A stretch of 64,000 bases of DNA from Mediterraneibacter hominis (GCF_014287475.1 NZ_JACOPF010000001.1:1798001-1862000), one strand, 5' to 3'. Numbered from the stretch's first letter, positions 18,658 through 27,914 are shown. The notes: a model not told the origin generated them from the sequence alone. Made by a program: numbers and translations.

Positions 18658-20655
18658 ATGAATGAAGCATTAAAGCCTTTATTTAATCCAATGCTAATTG
18701 GAAAGCTCCAGATAAAAAACAAATTCTTTATGGCTCCTATGGGAACATTAGCAGAAAATGATGAACAGGGCTGTTACACAGACCGAGGCGTAGAATATTT
18801 TGTCCGCAGAGCCAAAGGCGGGGTGGGGTTGATCATTACCGGCGCAAACTGGGTTGAAAATGATGTTGAACCACATGCAAAATGCCTGTTTCCCTGTCCT
18901 ACAACAATGCCGGACAAATACACCAAAAAAGCAAAAGAAATGACAGATAAATGTCATGCCTTTGGAGCTAAAATATTTCTTCAACTCACAGCAGGTACAG
19001 GACGTTCTACTCTTCCGGGAAATGCAGAAGATTATGTTGCTCCCAGCCAGATCAGCAATCGTTGGGATCCAAGGATCATCTGCCGGGAACTTAAAACAGA
19101 AGAGGTGGAGCATATCGTAAAATGTTTTGGAGATGCTACGGCTGTCGCAAAACAATCCGGATTTGACGGTATTGAAGTTCACGCTGTACACGAAGGATAT
19201 TTACTGGATTGTTTTACAATGAGCATCTTTAACCAAAGAAATGATAAATACGGCGGCTCTTTAGAAAATCGTCTCCGTTTTGCAATAGAGATTGTTCAGG
19301 AAATTAAAAAACGCTGCGGTGAAGATTATCCCGTTATTTTGCGTTTTTCCATCAAGAGTTATATTAAAGAGCTGCGTCAAGGCGGGCTCCCTGGTGAAGA
19401 ATTTACTGAAAAAGGGCGCGACGTCGAAGAGGCGCTGACAGTTGCACAAATGCTCCAAGAAGCAGGTTATGATGCCTTTGACGCAGATGCCGGAAGCTAT
19501 GATTCCTGGTATTGGGCGCATCCGCCTATGTATTTCAATAAGGGCATGTACCTGCCTTTGGCGAAAAGGCTGAAAGAAGTTGCAAAAGTTCCTGTCATAG
19601 TAGCAGGACGGATGGACGATCCAATCATGGCTGCAAAGGCTTTACAGGAAGGCATCATTGACGGTGTCGGTCTCGGAAGACCTTTGTTGACTGATCCAGA
19701 ATATATCAATAAACTAAGAGAAGGACATGAAGAAAGGATCCGTCCTTGCCTTGGATGTCACGACGGCTGTTTCGGTCGTCTTTTGGAGCATGGTATGGGA
19801 AGCTGCGCGGTGAATCCCGAATGTGGACGTGAAACAATCGAAGGAATTTCCAAAGCTGCTGAATCCAAAAGGGTTGTCGTTATCGGAGGCGGACCGGCCG
19901 GAATGGAAGCAGCCAGAGTCAGCGCCCTGCGCGGTCATAAGGTCACTCTATTTGAGAAAAAAGACCGAATCGGCGGCGCTCTGATTATTGGGGGTATTCC
20001 AAGTTTCAAAAAAGATGACTTAAATCTCGTAGCTTGGTATGAGCAGGAATTGAAGCGTCTCGGCGTTGAAGTCCTTACCAATACAGAGGCTGATAAGGAT
20101 GCCGTCGACGCAATACAGCCTGACGTAATTTACGCAGCAGAAGGCTCTGTACCGATTATTCCAAATGTACACGGTGTTGAAAATGCTGTTTTGGCTCAGG
20201 ATATTTTAACGGGAAAGGTTCCTGCAAAAGAAAACGTGATCCTTGTCGGCGGCGGGCTGGTAGGCTGTGAAACCGCACTTCATCTCGCTATGCAGGGAAA
20301 GAATGTCACTATTGTAGAAGGATTATCGGATATCTTGAAGTCTGGTCCAATGCTCCCTCCGATGAATGAATGGATGCTGCGTGATCTGTTAGCTTACAAC
20401 AATGTAAAAATCATTCGGGACGCTTATTTATCTGAGGTAACGCAAGACGGTATTACAGTAACAGATAAAAACGGCGAAGTTAAAACATTATCCTGTGATC
20501 AAACGATCTTGTCGATCGGTTATCGTTCTATAAAGCCGGTATTTGATGATTGTCAGTTTGACTATGCACATATCTATCTGCTGGGAGACGCAAAACAGGT
20601 ACGTAATATCCGCAATGCTATTTGGGAAGGATACGAAGTGGCACGAAATATTTAG
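18658..20655 (+). CDS. NADH:flavin oxidoreductase, old-yellow-enzyme plus FAD/NAD domains
   Basis: A 665-residue enzyme of the 2,4-dienoyl-CoA reductase / 2-enoate reductase / BaiCD group. An FMN TIM barrel (about 1-370) is followed by the 4Fe-4S cysteines CLGCHDGC...CAVNP near 375-400. Then come a first dinucleotide fold (VVVIGGGPAGMEAARV) and a second (VILVGGGLVGCETALHLA), ending with GDAKQVRN. Such enzymes reduce activated C=C bonds in unsaturated acids or steroid-like compounds under anaerobic conditions. The lone TetR-controlled setting suggests a xenobiotic or diet-derived substrate. AAGGAGA precedes ATG 18658. Exact substrate unknown. Confidence 0.9.
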   Translation: MNEALKPLFNPMLIGKLQIKNKFFMAPMGTLAENDEQGCYTDRGVEYFVRRAKGGVGLIITGANWVENDVEPHAKCLFPCPTTMPDKYTKKAKEMTDKCHAFGAKIFLQLTAGTGRSTLPGNAEDYVAPSQISNRWDPRIICRELKTEEVEHIVKCFGDATAVAKQSGFDGIEVHAVHEGYLLDCFTMSIFNQRNDKYGGSLENRLRFAIEIVQEIKKRCGEDYPVILRFSIKSYIKELRQGGLPGEEFTEKGRDVEEALTVAQMLQEAGYDAFDADAGSYDSWYWAHPPMYFNKGMYLPLAKRLKEVAKVPVIVAGRMDDPIMAAKALQEGIIDGVGLGRPLLTDPEYINKLREGHEERIRPCLGCHDGCFGRLLEHGMGSCAVNPECGRETIEGISKAAESKRVVVIGGGPAGMEAARVSALRGHKVTLFEKKDRIGGALIIGGIPSFKKDDLNLVAWYEQELKRLGVEVLTNTEADKDAVDAIQPDVIYAAEGSVPIIPNVHGVENAVLAQDILTGKVPAKENVILVGGGLVGCETALHLAMQGKNVTIVEGLSDILKSGPMLPPMNEWMLRDLLAYNNVKIIRDAYLSEVTQDGITVTDKNGEVKTLSCDQTILSIGYRSIKPVFDDCQFDYAHIYLLGDAKQVRNIRNAIWEGYEVARNI

Positions 20656-20730
20656 CCTTCTACATATCACAATATCTTTTCGTGCTGCCGGCTTTCTCAT
20701 TCCGCAAGCAGTACCCAATATATCTGTTAT

Positions 20731-20776
20731 GCACAAGGGCGACCACAAAAGCATGGTTTTCCCTTGTGCTTTTTTA
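20731..20776 (+). terminator. Rho-independent terminator of the flavin oxidoreductase
   Basis: GCACAAGGG (20731-20739) pairs with CCCTTGTGC (20761-20769), followed by T-run 20770-20775. The loop is 21 nt. It ends just before the convergent HAD gene. Confidence 0.8.
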
Positions 20777-20777
20777 T

Positions 20778-21449
20778 TTATTTGAATAATGCAGCCACCT
20801 CACACAATGACTCCGCCACAAAAAGAGCGCTGCCTTTAATCTCTTTTGAAGGAGGATTGATATCCGGTACGATAATATACGGTATACCCGCACGTTTCGC
20901 TGCCAGACCACCTGCATAAGAATCTTCCAATATCAGGCACTTCTCCGGTGCGACACCTGCTTTTTCTGCCGCTTTTAAGAAAATATCCGGCTGAGGTTTC
21001 CCAGCTCTTACTTCTTCTCCTGTGACGATATATGCAAATTCTTTTTCTATTTCTGCCGACGCAAGATATTTCTCTGCCCATACCCGCGGAGTTGACGTCG
21101 CAACTACTCGTTTTATCGCTCTTGCTCTCAATGCATCCAGCAGTTCCTTGAGGCCCTTTTTCACCGGAGCTCCATCCTGACATAGCTTTTCACGGAGACG
21201 GGCAACCACATCTTCCTTCATCTTATCTATCTCTTCATCTGCATATGCACTTTGGTTGAACTTCTGCATTTCCACTTTATTTACAGTTCCAAGTGTTTTT
21301 TTATATTCTTCCATATTGACCTGTATATTTTCTCTGGAAAATGCCTCTTCTATGCCAAGATAAAAATAGCGTTCTGTGTCAAGCATTAACCCATCCATAT
21401 CAAAGATAACCAACTCCGTCTGCGACTTTAAAATATTTTTATCTAACAT
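20778..21449 (-). CDS. HAD-superfamily hydrolase (beta-phosphoglucomutase-like)
   Basis: A 223-residue HAD subfamily IA enzyme. Motif I is IFDMDGLMLDTE with nucleophile Asp17 and Asp19. Motif II is VVATSTP, the conserved Lys is in AGKPQPDIF and motif III is LILEDSYAG. An alpha-helical cap lies between motifs I and II. It is a sugar-phosphate phosphatase or phosphoglucomutase; the substrate cannot be called. Its start overlaps the 3' end of the TrmH methyltransferase gene by 7 bases, last in the histidine kinase-Ktr operon. Confidence 0.92.
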   Translation of the reverse strand: MLDKNILKSQTELVIFDMDGLMLDTERYFYLGIEEAFSRENIQVNMEEYKKTLGTVNKVEMQKFNQSAYADEEIDKMKEDVVARLREKLCQDGAPVKKGLKELLDALRARAIKRVVATSTPRVWAEKYLASAEIEKEFAYIVTGEEVRAGKPQPDIFLKAAEKAGVAPEKCLILEDSYAGGLAAKRAGIPYIIVPDINPPSKEIKGSALFVAESLCEVAALFK

Positions 21450-22267
21450 TTTCTTTCCTTTCTTCTCTGTCTTCCTGTCTCAAACATCAGGACTGCTGCG
21501 GCAACTGCCGCATTCAGTGACTCTGCCTTCCCTTCCATCGGAATCCGCACTTGGCAGTCCGCACAGTCCTCTACTTCCTTTCTCAATCCGTTTCCTTCAT
21601 TTCCGATCAGAAACGCACAAGGCTTTGTATAGTCTTCCTCATCATAGAAACGCCTTCCATTTAAGTGGGCGGCATATACATGTATCTTCTTCTCCTTTAT
21701 CTTTGCAATCTCTGCACACAAATCTTCTGCATAATAAAAAGGAATTCTACAGATGGCTCCCATCGTAGAGCGAATCACTTTTGGATTATATATATCCACA
21801 CAGTCGCTGCTCAGCAAGATACCTGTCGCACCGGCAGCCTCTGCGGTTCTAAAAATCGTGCCCAGATTTCCTGGATCTTGTAGATTATCCAGTACAAGGA
21901 TATGTGCCTTTTTCTGTTTCTTTTCCCCCGTAATATCTGCAAATCCATATTCCATCTGACGTACAACTGCCAGTATGCCCTGTGGTGTTTTTGTGTCAGA
22001 GACATAGGCAAACACCGCATCTGAAAGAATCTCTGCTTTCTTTCCCAATCCGTCTGTCTCTTTTTTATGTTTTTTCCACCAGCTCTCCGACACATACAGG
22101 CTTTTTATACGTTCTGCTGACATTTCACGCACAATCCGAAGCCCTTCCGCGATAAAAACACCTTCTTTGTTCCGTATCCTGCTCTTTTTCTGAAGCTGTA
22201 CCAGATCTTTTACTCTTTGATTTCCTGTACTTGTGATTATCACTGTCCTTTTTGTCTCCTTGTTCAT
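21443..22267 (-). CDS. TrmH/SpoU-family RNA 2'-O-methyltransferase
   Basis: A 274-residue SPOUT methyltransferase with a short N-terminal RNA-binding domain (VKDLVQLQKKSRIRNKEGVF). The trefoil-knot motifs are LDNLQDPGNLGTIFRTAEAA, NPKVIRSTMGAI and IGNEGNGLRKEV with ESLNAAVAAA. It probably methylates a ribose in 23S rRNA or tRNA. ATG 22267 has no clear ribosome binding site; a GTG at 22243 preceded by AAGGAG may be the true start. It follows ktrA and overlaps the HAD gene. Confidence 0.9.
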   Translation of the reverse strand: MNKETKRTVIITSTGNQRVKDLVQLQKKSRIRNKEGVFIAEGLRIVREMSAERIKSLYVSESWWKKHKKETDGLGKKAEILSDAVFAYVSDTKTPQGILAVVRQMEYGFADITGEKKQKKAHILVLDNLQDPGNLGTIFRTAEAAGATGILLSSDCVDIYNPKVIRSTMGAICRIPFYYAEDLCAEIAKIKEKKIHVYAAHLNGRRFYDEEDYTKPCAFLIGNEGNGLRKEVEDCADCQVRIPMEGKAESLNAAVAAAVLMFETGRQRRKERKC

Positions 22268-22315
22268 TTACAGTTGTCTGCATTTGATCCATCGCTCTTT
22301 TTTGTTATTTTAACA

Positions 22316-22966
22316 TCATTCTGTATGGAATTTTTCCAATACAGAATTTGCTCCTATTACGATCAAGATGCCATCTACAGGGAGAGGCTCCTGTGGATCG
22401 AACATCACATTCACCTTCTCATCTTGAATAATTCCAACTACATTAATTCCATATTTTTCTCTGATCTTCAATTCAGAAAGGCTTCTTCCTGCCCATTTTG
22501 CCGGGATCACTGTTTCTGCCATACTGTATTCTGAGGAAAGCTCGATCCAATCAGAAAACGTACCGGATACAAGATTTTTCGCCACCCGGCTTCCCATCTC
22601 CCGCTCCGGATAGACGACAGAATCCGCACCGACCTTCTCCAGAATCGTCCCTTGCAGCCTGTCCTTCGCTTTTGCCAAAACATATGGGATACCCATCTCC
22701 TTGCTGAGCATCGTTGCCATGATACTTGCCTCCAAGCTCTCTGATACAGCAACCACTGCCCCATCCAGATTTCGGCCTCCCAGCGCCTGCATTGCCTCCG
22801 GATCCGACACGTCTGCCTTCATAGCATAGGACACCTGATCGGAAATTTCCTGTATTTTCTCATAAGACTTATCCACCACCAAAACATCACACCCGAGGCT
22901 TTCCAGCGTCAAGGCAACACTCCAGCCAAAGCTGCCCAGCCCAAACACTGCAAATTGCTTCTTCAT
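22316..22966 (-). CDS. ktrA: Potassium uptake regulatory subunit KtrA (TrkA family)
   Basis: A 216-residue cytosolic RCK protein. The RCK_N Rossmann fold starts FAVFGLGSFGWSVALTLESL with the NAD/ATP-binding GxGxxG and VVDKSYEKI. RCK_C occupies the last 80 residues and may bind c-di-AMP as in other KtrA proteins. It gates the KtrB pore and follows ktrB by 13 bases. GGAG lies 10 bases before ATG 22966. Confidence 0.95.
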   Translation of the reverse strand: MKKQFAVFGLGSFGWSVALTLESLGCDVLVVDKSYEKIQEISDQVSYAMKADVSDPEAMQALGGRNLDGAVVAVSESLEASIMATMLSKEMGIPYVLAKAKDRLQGTILEKVGADSVVYPEREMGSRVAKNLVSGTFSDWIELSSEYSMAETVIPAKWAGRSLSELKIREKYGINVVGIIQDEKVNVMFDPQEPLPVDGILIVIGANSVLEKFHTE

Positions 22967-22979
22967 ACTTTCTATACTC

Positions 22980-24395
22980 CTATCCTAACATAATCCGTTT
23001 TTCCGGCAGCTCTCTAAATTGCGCGCCTGCCCTTGCCTTCCCTGCAAAAACCAGAGCCATTGTCATCGGCCCTATTCTGCCGATATACATCAGCATCATC
23101 AGCACTACCTGGCTTCCCCTCGTAAGTGAAGGCGTCAGATCCGCAGACAGTCCCACTGTTCCGATCGCTGATGTCGCTTCATACATGATATTCAGATAAT
23201 CTCTGCCCGACTCCAATACCGTAATCACCACAATTCCTATCAGCCAGAATAAAAATGTCACCAACGTGATCGTGATTCCAGATCTTACGATCGTATCATC
23301 TACTTTTCTTCCAAAGCACTCTGTATCTTTTCTTCCCCGCAATACAGACAGCGCTGTCAAAAGCAGCATCGCCATCGTTGTCGTCTTGACACCGCCTGCT
23401 GTCCCTGCCGGAGAACCGCCGATAAACATCAAAATACACCCCAAAAGCCTGGAACCTTCCGTAAGCTCGGACTGCGGCACAGCGGCAAACCCGGCGGTTC
23501 TAGTTGTGACAGACTGAAAAGCAGACGCCATAAGCTTCTGCCCTGCACTAAACTCCTTCATCGTTTCCGGATTATTATACTCTAAAAGAAAAAATCCAAC
23601 GGTACCCAGGAGAATCAGCGCTGCCGTCATAGACAGCACGATCTTGCTCTGAAGTCCCAGTCTGCTCCACAGTCTGCCTTTTGGCTCCTTTCCTCTCCAT
23701 ACTTTCTGCGTATTTACTCGAATATTATGCCATACTGGGAAGCCCAAACCGCCCATGACGATCAAAAACATTGTCGTAAAGTTCATAAGTGGCGAACTAA
23801 CATAATCTATAAAACTGTTGTTCCCTAATATATCGATTCCCGCGTTGCAGAATGCAGATATAGCGTGGAAAATCCCATAGCCAATTCCTCTATACAGCCC
23901 GTATTCCGGCACAAATTTTATAGAGAACAAGATAGCTCCGATTCCTTCCACCAAAAGTGTTCCTTTTAAAATTCGAATTACAAACCGCACAAGTCCTGTC
24001 AGCGTATCCAGCCCGTATGCCTGCTGTATCATCACCCGGTCTTTCATGGTAATTTTTCTTCTAAGTGCAAGAAAAAATGCCATTGTACACGCAATGACCC
24101 CCAACCCGCCAATCTGAATCAAAAGCATTAAAATGATTTTTCCCAGCAGAGTAAACTGTTCTGCCGGAATCACTGTCACAAGCCCTGTCACACACACTGC
24201 GGAAACCGATGTAAACAAAGAATCAAAGAATGCGACAGGCCTCTGATTACAGATTGGCAGCCATAATAAAACCCCACCGAGAAAAATAACCCCGAAAAAT
24301 CCCAGCGCGACTTTCTGCATGGTAGTAAATCTTAGTTTTCTGATACTTCGTTTTTGCTTTCCGTATTTCGTATCGCTGTATTTCCTTCCGTCCAT
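22980..24395 (-). CDS. ktrB: Potassium uptake channel subunit KtrB (TrkH family)
   Basis: A 471-residue membrane protein with four repeated M1-P-M2 units. The pore-loop glycines are visible in SVSAVCVTGLVTV, AISAFCNAGIDILG, SVTTRTAGFAAVP and ATSAIGTVGLSADL. It moves K+ with Na+ coupling in related systems. Its ATG shares one base with the stop of the response regulator (TAATG), so expression is tied to the two-component system upstream and to ktrA downstream. Confidence 0.96.
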   Translation of the reverse strand: MDGRKYSDTKYGKQKRSIRKLRFTTMQKVALGFFGVIFLGGVLLWLPICNQRPVAFFDSLFTSVSAVCVTGLVTVIPAEQFTLLGKIILMLLIQIGGLGVIACTMAFFLALRRKITMKDRVMIQQAYGLDTLTGLVRFVIRILKGTLLVEGIGAILFSIKFVPEYGLYRGIGYGIFHAISAFCNAGIDILGNNSFIDYVSSPLMNFTTMFLIVMGGLGFPVWHNIRVNTQKVWRGKEPKGRLWSRLGLQSKIVLSMTAALILLGTVGFFLLEYNNPETMKEFSAGQKLMASAFQSVTTRTAGFAAVPQSELTEGSRLLGCILMFIGGSPAGTAGGVKTTTMAMLLLTALSVLRGRKDTECFGRKVDDTIVRSGITITLVTFLFWLIGIVVITVLESGRDYLNIMYEATSAIGTVGLSADLTPSLTRGSQVVLMMLMYIGRIGPMTMALVFAGKARAGAQFRELPEKRIMLG

Positions 24396-25087
24396 TATAC
24401 CTTAAATCTGTATCCCACGCCCCAGATCGTCTCAATATACTGTGGATGTGAGGTATCATACTCAATCTTTTCCCTGATTTTCTTAATATGCACAGTTACC
24501 GTTGCAATATCCCCAATTGATTCCATATCCCATATTTCCCGAAACAGTTCTTCTTTTGTATACACATGATTCGGATGTTTTGCAAGGAAAGTAAGAAGAT
24601 CAAACTCTTTTGTCGTAAAGTTACGTTCCTCCTCATTCACCCATACACGCCGCGCTGTCGTATCAATTTTAAGCCCCCGGATTTCAATAATCTCGTTTTC
24701 TTCTACATTACTTCCGATAAGACGCTCGTATCTTGCAAGATGCGCTTTTACACGCGCCACAAGTTCACTAGGACTAAACGGCTTTGTCATATAGTCGTCC
24801 GCCCCAAGACCCAGTCCACGGATTTTATCGATGTCATCTTTTTTGGCCGAAACCATGATAATCGGTGTATTCTTTTGGTCACGTACCTGACGACAGATTT
24901 CGAATCCATCTACCCCCGGAAGCATTAAGTCTAAAATAATAAGGTCAAAATCTTCTTCCAGCCCTTTTTTCAGTCCTCCTTCTCCATCCGTCGCAACCTC
25001 TACCTCGAAACCACTTAATTCGAGATAGTCCCTTTCCAACTCTGCAATGCTTTCCTCATCTTCCACAATCAAAATGCGTTTACTCAT
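24395..25087 (-). CDS. OmpR/PhoB-family response regulator
   Basis: A 230-residue two-domain regulator. The receiver has acidic EDEE near residue 10, phosphoacceptor Asp in LIILDLMLPG, and Lys in MTKPFSP. The C-terminal winged helix includes RNFTTKEFDLLTFLAKHPNH and the recognition region TVTVHIKKIREKIE. It overlaps the histidine kinase by 8 bases and ktrB by one. The tight linkage suggests it controls K+ uptake or responds to osmotic or potassium state (inference). Confidence 0.94.
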   Translation of the reverse strand: MSKRILIVEDEESIAELERDYLELSGFEVEVATDGEGGLKKGLEEDFDLIILDLMLPGVDGFEICRQVRDQKNTPIIMVSAKKDDIDKIRGLGLGADDYMTKPFSPSELVARVKAHLARYERLIGSNVEENEIIEIRGLKIDTTARRVWVNEEERNFTTKEFDLLTFLAKHPNHVYTKEELFREIWDMESIGDIATVTVHIKKIREKIEYDTSHPQYIETIWGVGYRFKV

Positions 25088-26135
25088 CCATCGGTACCTC
25101 CTGATATTTTCTTACTACAAAATACATAGTCGTTCCAATGCCCTCTTCACTGGTCGCCCAGATGTTTCCGCCATGCTCTTCTACAATCTTTTTGACAATA
25201 GAAAGCCCGATTCCGCTTCCTCCCTTTGACGAATTTCTAGATGCATCCGTCCGATAAAATCGATCAAATATATACGGCAAGTCCTTTGCCGCTATCCCTT
25301 TTCCATTGTCTCCAAGTTCTACCTGGATAAAGTCTCCCACATCCTTTAAATTCATTGTAATCTTTCCCTTTGGTTTATCCATATACTTCAGGGAATTTGA
25401 GACGATGTTGTTGATGACCCGCCTAAGCTGCTCCGGATCTACAATCACTTTAGAATCCACCTCCACATAATTACGGTATGTGAACTCCACCCCTTTTGCC
25501 TCCAATTCCATGTGTAAATCCTCAGCGCAGTCTCCAAAATAATTTTCTGCTGAAATCGTTGTAAAATTATATGGAATACGGTTCGTATCTATCTTAGAAT
25601 ACAACGTCAGCTCGTTGATCAGCAGATCCATCTCATTCGCTTTATTATATATGGTTTTGATGTATCTGTCCATTTTTTCCGGCGTATCTGCCACTCCATC
25701 CATAATTCCTTCCACATATCCCTTAATCGCCGTAATCGGTGTTTTCAGATCATGGGAAATATTGCTGATTAATTCTTTGTTTTCTCTGTCATACGCCACC
25801 TTTTCTTCAGCATTCGCCTTCAGCCGCAGCCGCATCTCCTCAAAGTCCTGGCAAAGCTGTCCAATCTCGTCGTCCGCTTCCCTTTTAATCTCGAAGTCTA
25901 AGTTTCCTTCTTTTATATTTCTCGCTGCCTTTTGAAGCTTTGCCAAAGGCACCGACACCGTACGATAAATCCAGTAGATAAGAAGCGCCGCCGTCAGAAA
26001 AACAATCAGCAGATACACCTGTTGTATTTCATTTACCTTGCGCGGCGCAAATGTATACATTGCAACGGTTGTAAAAATAGTAGGAAGTATCATCACCGTC
26101 ATAAACGCAATAATCAGTTTCGTCTTTAATTTCAT
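25080..26135 (-). CDS. Sensor histidine kinase
   Basis: A 351-residue membrane kinase. TM1 (about 8-27) and TM2 (about 40-60) are nearly contiguous with almost no extracellular loop, so it may sense within the membrane or cytosol. HAMP follows (to about 112), then HisKA with SNISHDLKTPITAIKG and HATPase_c with NNIVSNSLKY (N box), LGDNGKGI (G1) and GGSGIGLSIV (G2). It is first in the operon leading to response regulator, ktrB, ktrA, TrmH methyltransferase and HAD. The cognate regulator overlaps its 3' end. Confidence 0.94.
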   Translation of the reverse strand: MKLKTKLIIAFMTVMILPTIFTTVAMYTFAPRKVNEIQQVYLLIVFLTAALLIYWIYRTVSVPLAKLQKAARNIKEGNLDFEIKREADDEIGQLCQDFEEMRLRLKANAEEKVAYDRENKELISNISHDLKTPITAIKGYVEGIMDGVADTPEKMDRYIKTIYNKANEMDLLINELTLYSKIDTNRIPYNFTTISAENYFGDCAEDLHMELEAKGVEFTYRNYVEVDSKVIVDPEQLRRVINNIVSNSLKYMDKPKGKITMNLKDVGDFIQVELGDNGKGIAAKDLPYIFDRFYRTDASRNSSKGGSGIGLSIVKKIVEEHGGNIWATSEEGIGTTMYFVVRKYQEVPMDE

Positions 26136-26169
26136 ATCCGGCTCCTTTCCCTCGCCGCAGCGACTGCAT

Positions 26170-26316
26170 TAGCAGCCATTTTCCACTTGCAGTACACATT
26201 CACCGAAGGGCTTTATTGTATAGTATAGGGAACAAAGTTTCCCATACCTTATCGGGCAAAGCCCGCCATCCCGGAGGGAATAAATTACGGTATGCCCTTT
26301 AGGGTATACTATAAGT
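26170..26316. repeat. Structured intergenic repeat, family B copy 1
   Basis: A string of small hairpins enclosed by TATAGTATA (about 26219-26227) and its complement near 26304-26313. Inside are GGGAA-CAAAG-TTTCCC, CATACC paired with GGTATG, CGGGC-AAA-GCCCG and TCCC-GGA-GGGA. The right half matches 43415-43480 at about 55 of 62 positions. The left half (CCACTTGCA, CGAAGG, GTATA, AGGGAAC) matches 41870-41945. Confidence 0.7.
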
Positions 26317-26348
26317 AAAAAGCAGGCGCCGGTAAGGTGCCTGCTTTT
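26317..26348 (-). terminator. Terminator, probably of metK
   Basis: AAAAGCAGGC (26318-26327) pairs with GCCTGCTTTT (26339-26348). Read on the minus strand the hairpin ends in a T-run, as required for metK. It lies about 260 bp past the metK stop, with the MITE-like element in between, so the insertion seems to have separated gene and terminator. The plus-strand side also has four Ts. Confidence 0.7.
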
Positions 26349-26442
26349 CGAAATCTGCACCTGCTTTCACTATATAACGTGTTTAGTATAGCATACCAGA
26401 TGTGCCAAATTCAATATTCATAAAACGCCGGTTGGTTAAATT

Positions 26443-26607
26443 GTAACAGTTCAGCCCGCGCCATTCGCAAAACCGCACTACGTGCTTATCGTGGCTGCCG
26501 CCACCGTTTTACTCATTGCTGGGCGCTTAAGCTCATACAGATGTACGCTCGCAAAAACATGCAGGCATGTTTTATGCTTCCCGCAAACTGTATGGCTGAA
26601 CTGTTAC
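26443..26607. mobile_element. MITE-like element, 14-bp terminal inverted repeats and 8-bp target duplication
   Basis: GTAACAGTTCAGCC (26443-26456) is perfectly inverted as GGCTGAACTGTTAC (26594-26607). Both ends are flanked by the direct repeat GTTAAATT (26435-26442 and 26608-26615), a plausible 8-bp target duplication. The 165-bp interior has no gene but several hairpins, including AAAACATGC/GCATGTTTT near 26555-26575 and CATACAG/CTGTATG. The right copy of the duplication contains the metK stop codon, so insertion occurred exactly at the gene end. Transposase source unknown. Confidence 0.75.
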
Positions 26608-26608
26608 G

Positions 26609-27805
26609 TTAAATTTCCTTGATATATCTTTTCAGTGCGTCTGCCTTATCCAGTTTTTCCCATGGCAGCTGCAAGTCATTTCTGCCGAAATGTCCATAGG
26701 CAGCTGTCTGTCTATAAATCGGCCGGCGTAAATCCAGCATTTTAATAATGCCTGCCGGACGAAGATCAAAATTTTCCCTCACAAGTTTTACCAGATCTCT
26801 GTCCGGCACAGTTCCAGTTCCAAATGTATTCACCATCACAGAAGTCGGCTGTGCCACCCCGATTGCATAGGATAGCTGTATCTCACATTTCTTTGCCAGG
26901 CCTGCTGCCACGATATTTTTCGCCGCATACCGCGCCGCATACGCTGCGGACCGATCTACTTTCGTACAGTCTTTTCCAGAGAACGCTCCGCCACCGTGAC
27001 TTGCCATTCCTCCGTATGTGTCTACAATAATTTTCCTCCCCGTCAATCCGCTGTCTCCGTGTGGCCCTCCAATCACGAATCTTCCCGTTGGATTGATAAA
27101 AAACTTTGTATCCTTATCTATCATATTTTCCGGAATAATCGCATCAAATACATATTTTTTAATATCTTCGTGAATTTGTTCCTGTGTCACATCCGGATCG
27201 TGCTGTGTAGAAAGAACTACCGCTTCCAGACGCTTTGGAGTTCCATCCTCCTCATACTCCACTGTCACCTGGGTCTTTCCATCCGGACGCAGATACGGCA
27301 GGGTTCCGTCTTTGCGCACTTTGGTAAGCTGTCGGGCCAGCTTATGCGCCATCGCTATCGGATAAGGCATATATTCTTCTGTCTCATCGGAGGCATAGCC
27401 AAACATCATTCCTTGATCTCCGGCGCCGATTGCCTCAATGTCATCCTCCGCCATTGTATGCTCTTTTGCCTCCAACGCTTTGTCTACTCCGAGGGCAATG
27501 TCCGCCGACTGCTCGTCAATCGTAGTGATGACGCCGCAGGTATCCGCATCAAAGCCATATTTCCCTCTCGTATAGCCGATTTCACGCACTGTATCTCTCA
27601 CAATTTTGGGAATATCTACATACGCATTTGTTGTAATCTCTCCCATCACCATCACCATACCTGTCGTACAGCATGTTTCGCACGCCACGCGGCTCATTGG
27701 ATCCTGCTCCATCAACGCGTCCAGAATCGCATCTGAAATCTGGTCGCACATTTTGTCCGGATGCCCTTCCGTCACTGATTCAGATGTAAACAATAATTTT
27801 TCCAT
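26609..27805 (-). CDS. metK: S-adenosylmethionine synthetase
   Basis: A 398-residue MetK of usual length. Landmarks are [20 protein letters not shown] near the start, [32 protein letters not shown] and [20 protein letters not shown]. It makes SAM from methionine and ATP. I choose ATG 27805, six bases after AAAGGAG; the frame stays open 49 codons upstream, but that stretch is non-coding leader including the riboswitch terminator. A SAM-I riboswitch precedes it. The stop codon lies within the target duplication of the MITE-like element. Confidence 0.98.
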   Translation of the reverse strand: MEKLLFTSESVTEGHPDKMCDQISDAILDALMEQDPMSRVACETCCTTGMVMVMGEITTNAYVDIPKIVRDTVREIGYTRGKYGFDADTCGVITTIDEQSADIALGVDKALEAKEHTMAEDDIEAIGAGDQGMMFGYASDETEEYMPYPIAMAHKLARQLTKVRKDGTLPYLRPDGKTQVTVEYEEDGTPKRLEAVVLSTQHDPDVTQEQIHEDIKKYVFDAIIPENMIDKDTKFFINPTGRFVIGGPHGDSGLTGRKIIVDTYGGMASHGGGAFSGKDCTKVDRSAAYAARYAAKNIVAAGLAKKCEIQLSYAIGVAQPTSVMVNTFGTGTVPDRDLVKLVRENFDLRPAGIIKMLDLRRPIYRQTAAYGHFGRNDLQLPWEKLDKADALKRYIKEI

Positions 27806-27914
27806 ATACAGCTCCTTTCTGCACTTTCTCTTTTGCGCATCCTGCTTTCCTCTGGATACAGGCAGTTTCTTTAGCTCTTTTAAACATACCAGACATGACC
27901 TGCCTGTGCCAAAC

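Noticed and set aside
26169..26360. 63-codon minus-strand frame upstream of the histidine kinase
   Set aside because: It lies entirely over the family B repeat and the terminator hairpin and has no ribosome binding site.
26996..27736. 246-codon plus-strand frame opposite metK
   Set aside because: Shadow of metK; no start site or family pattern.
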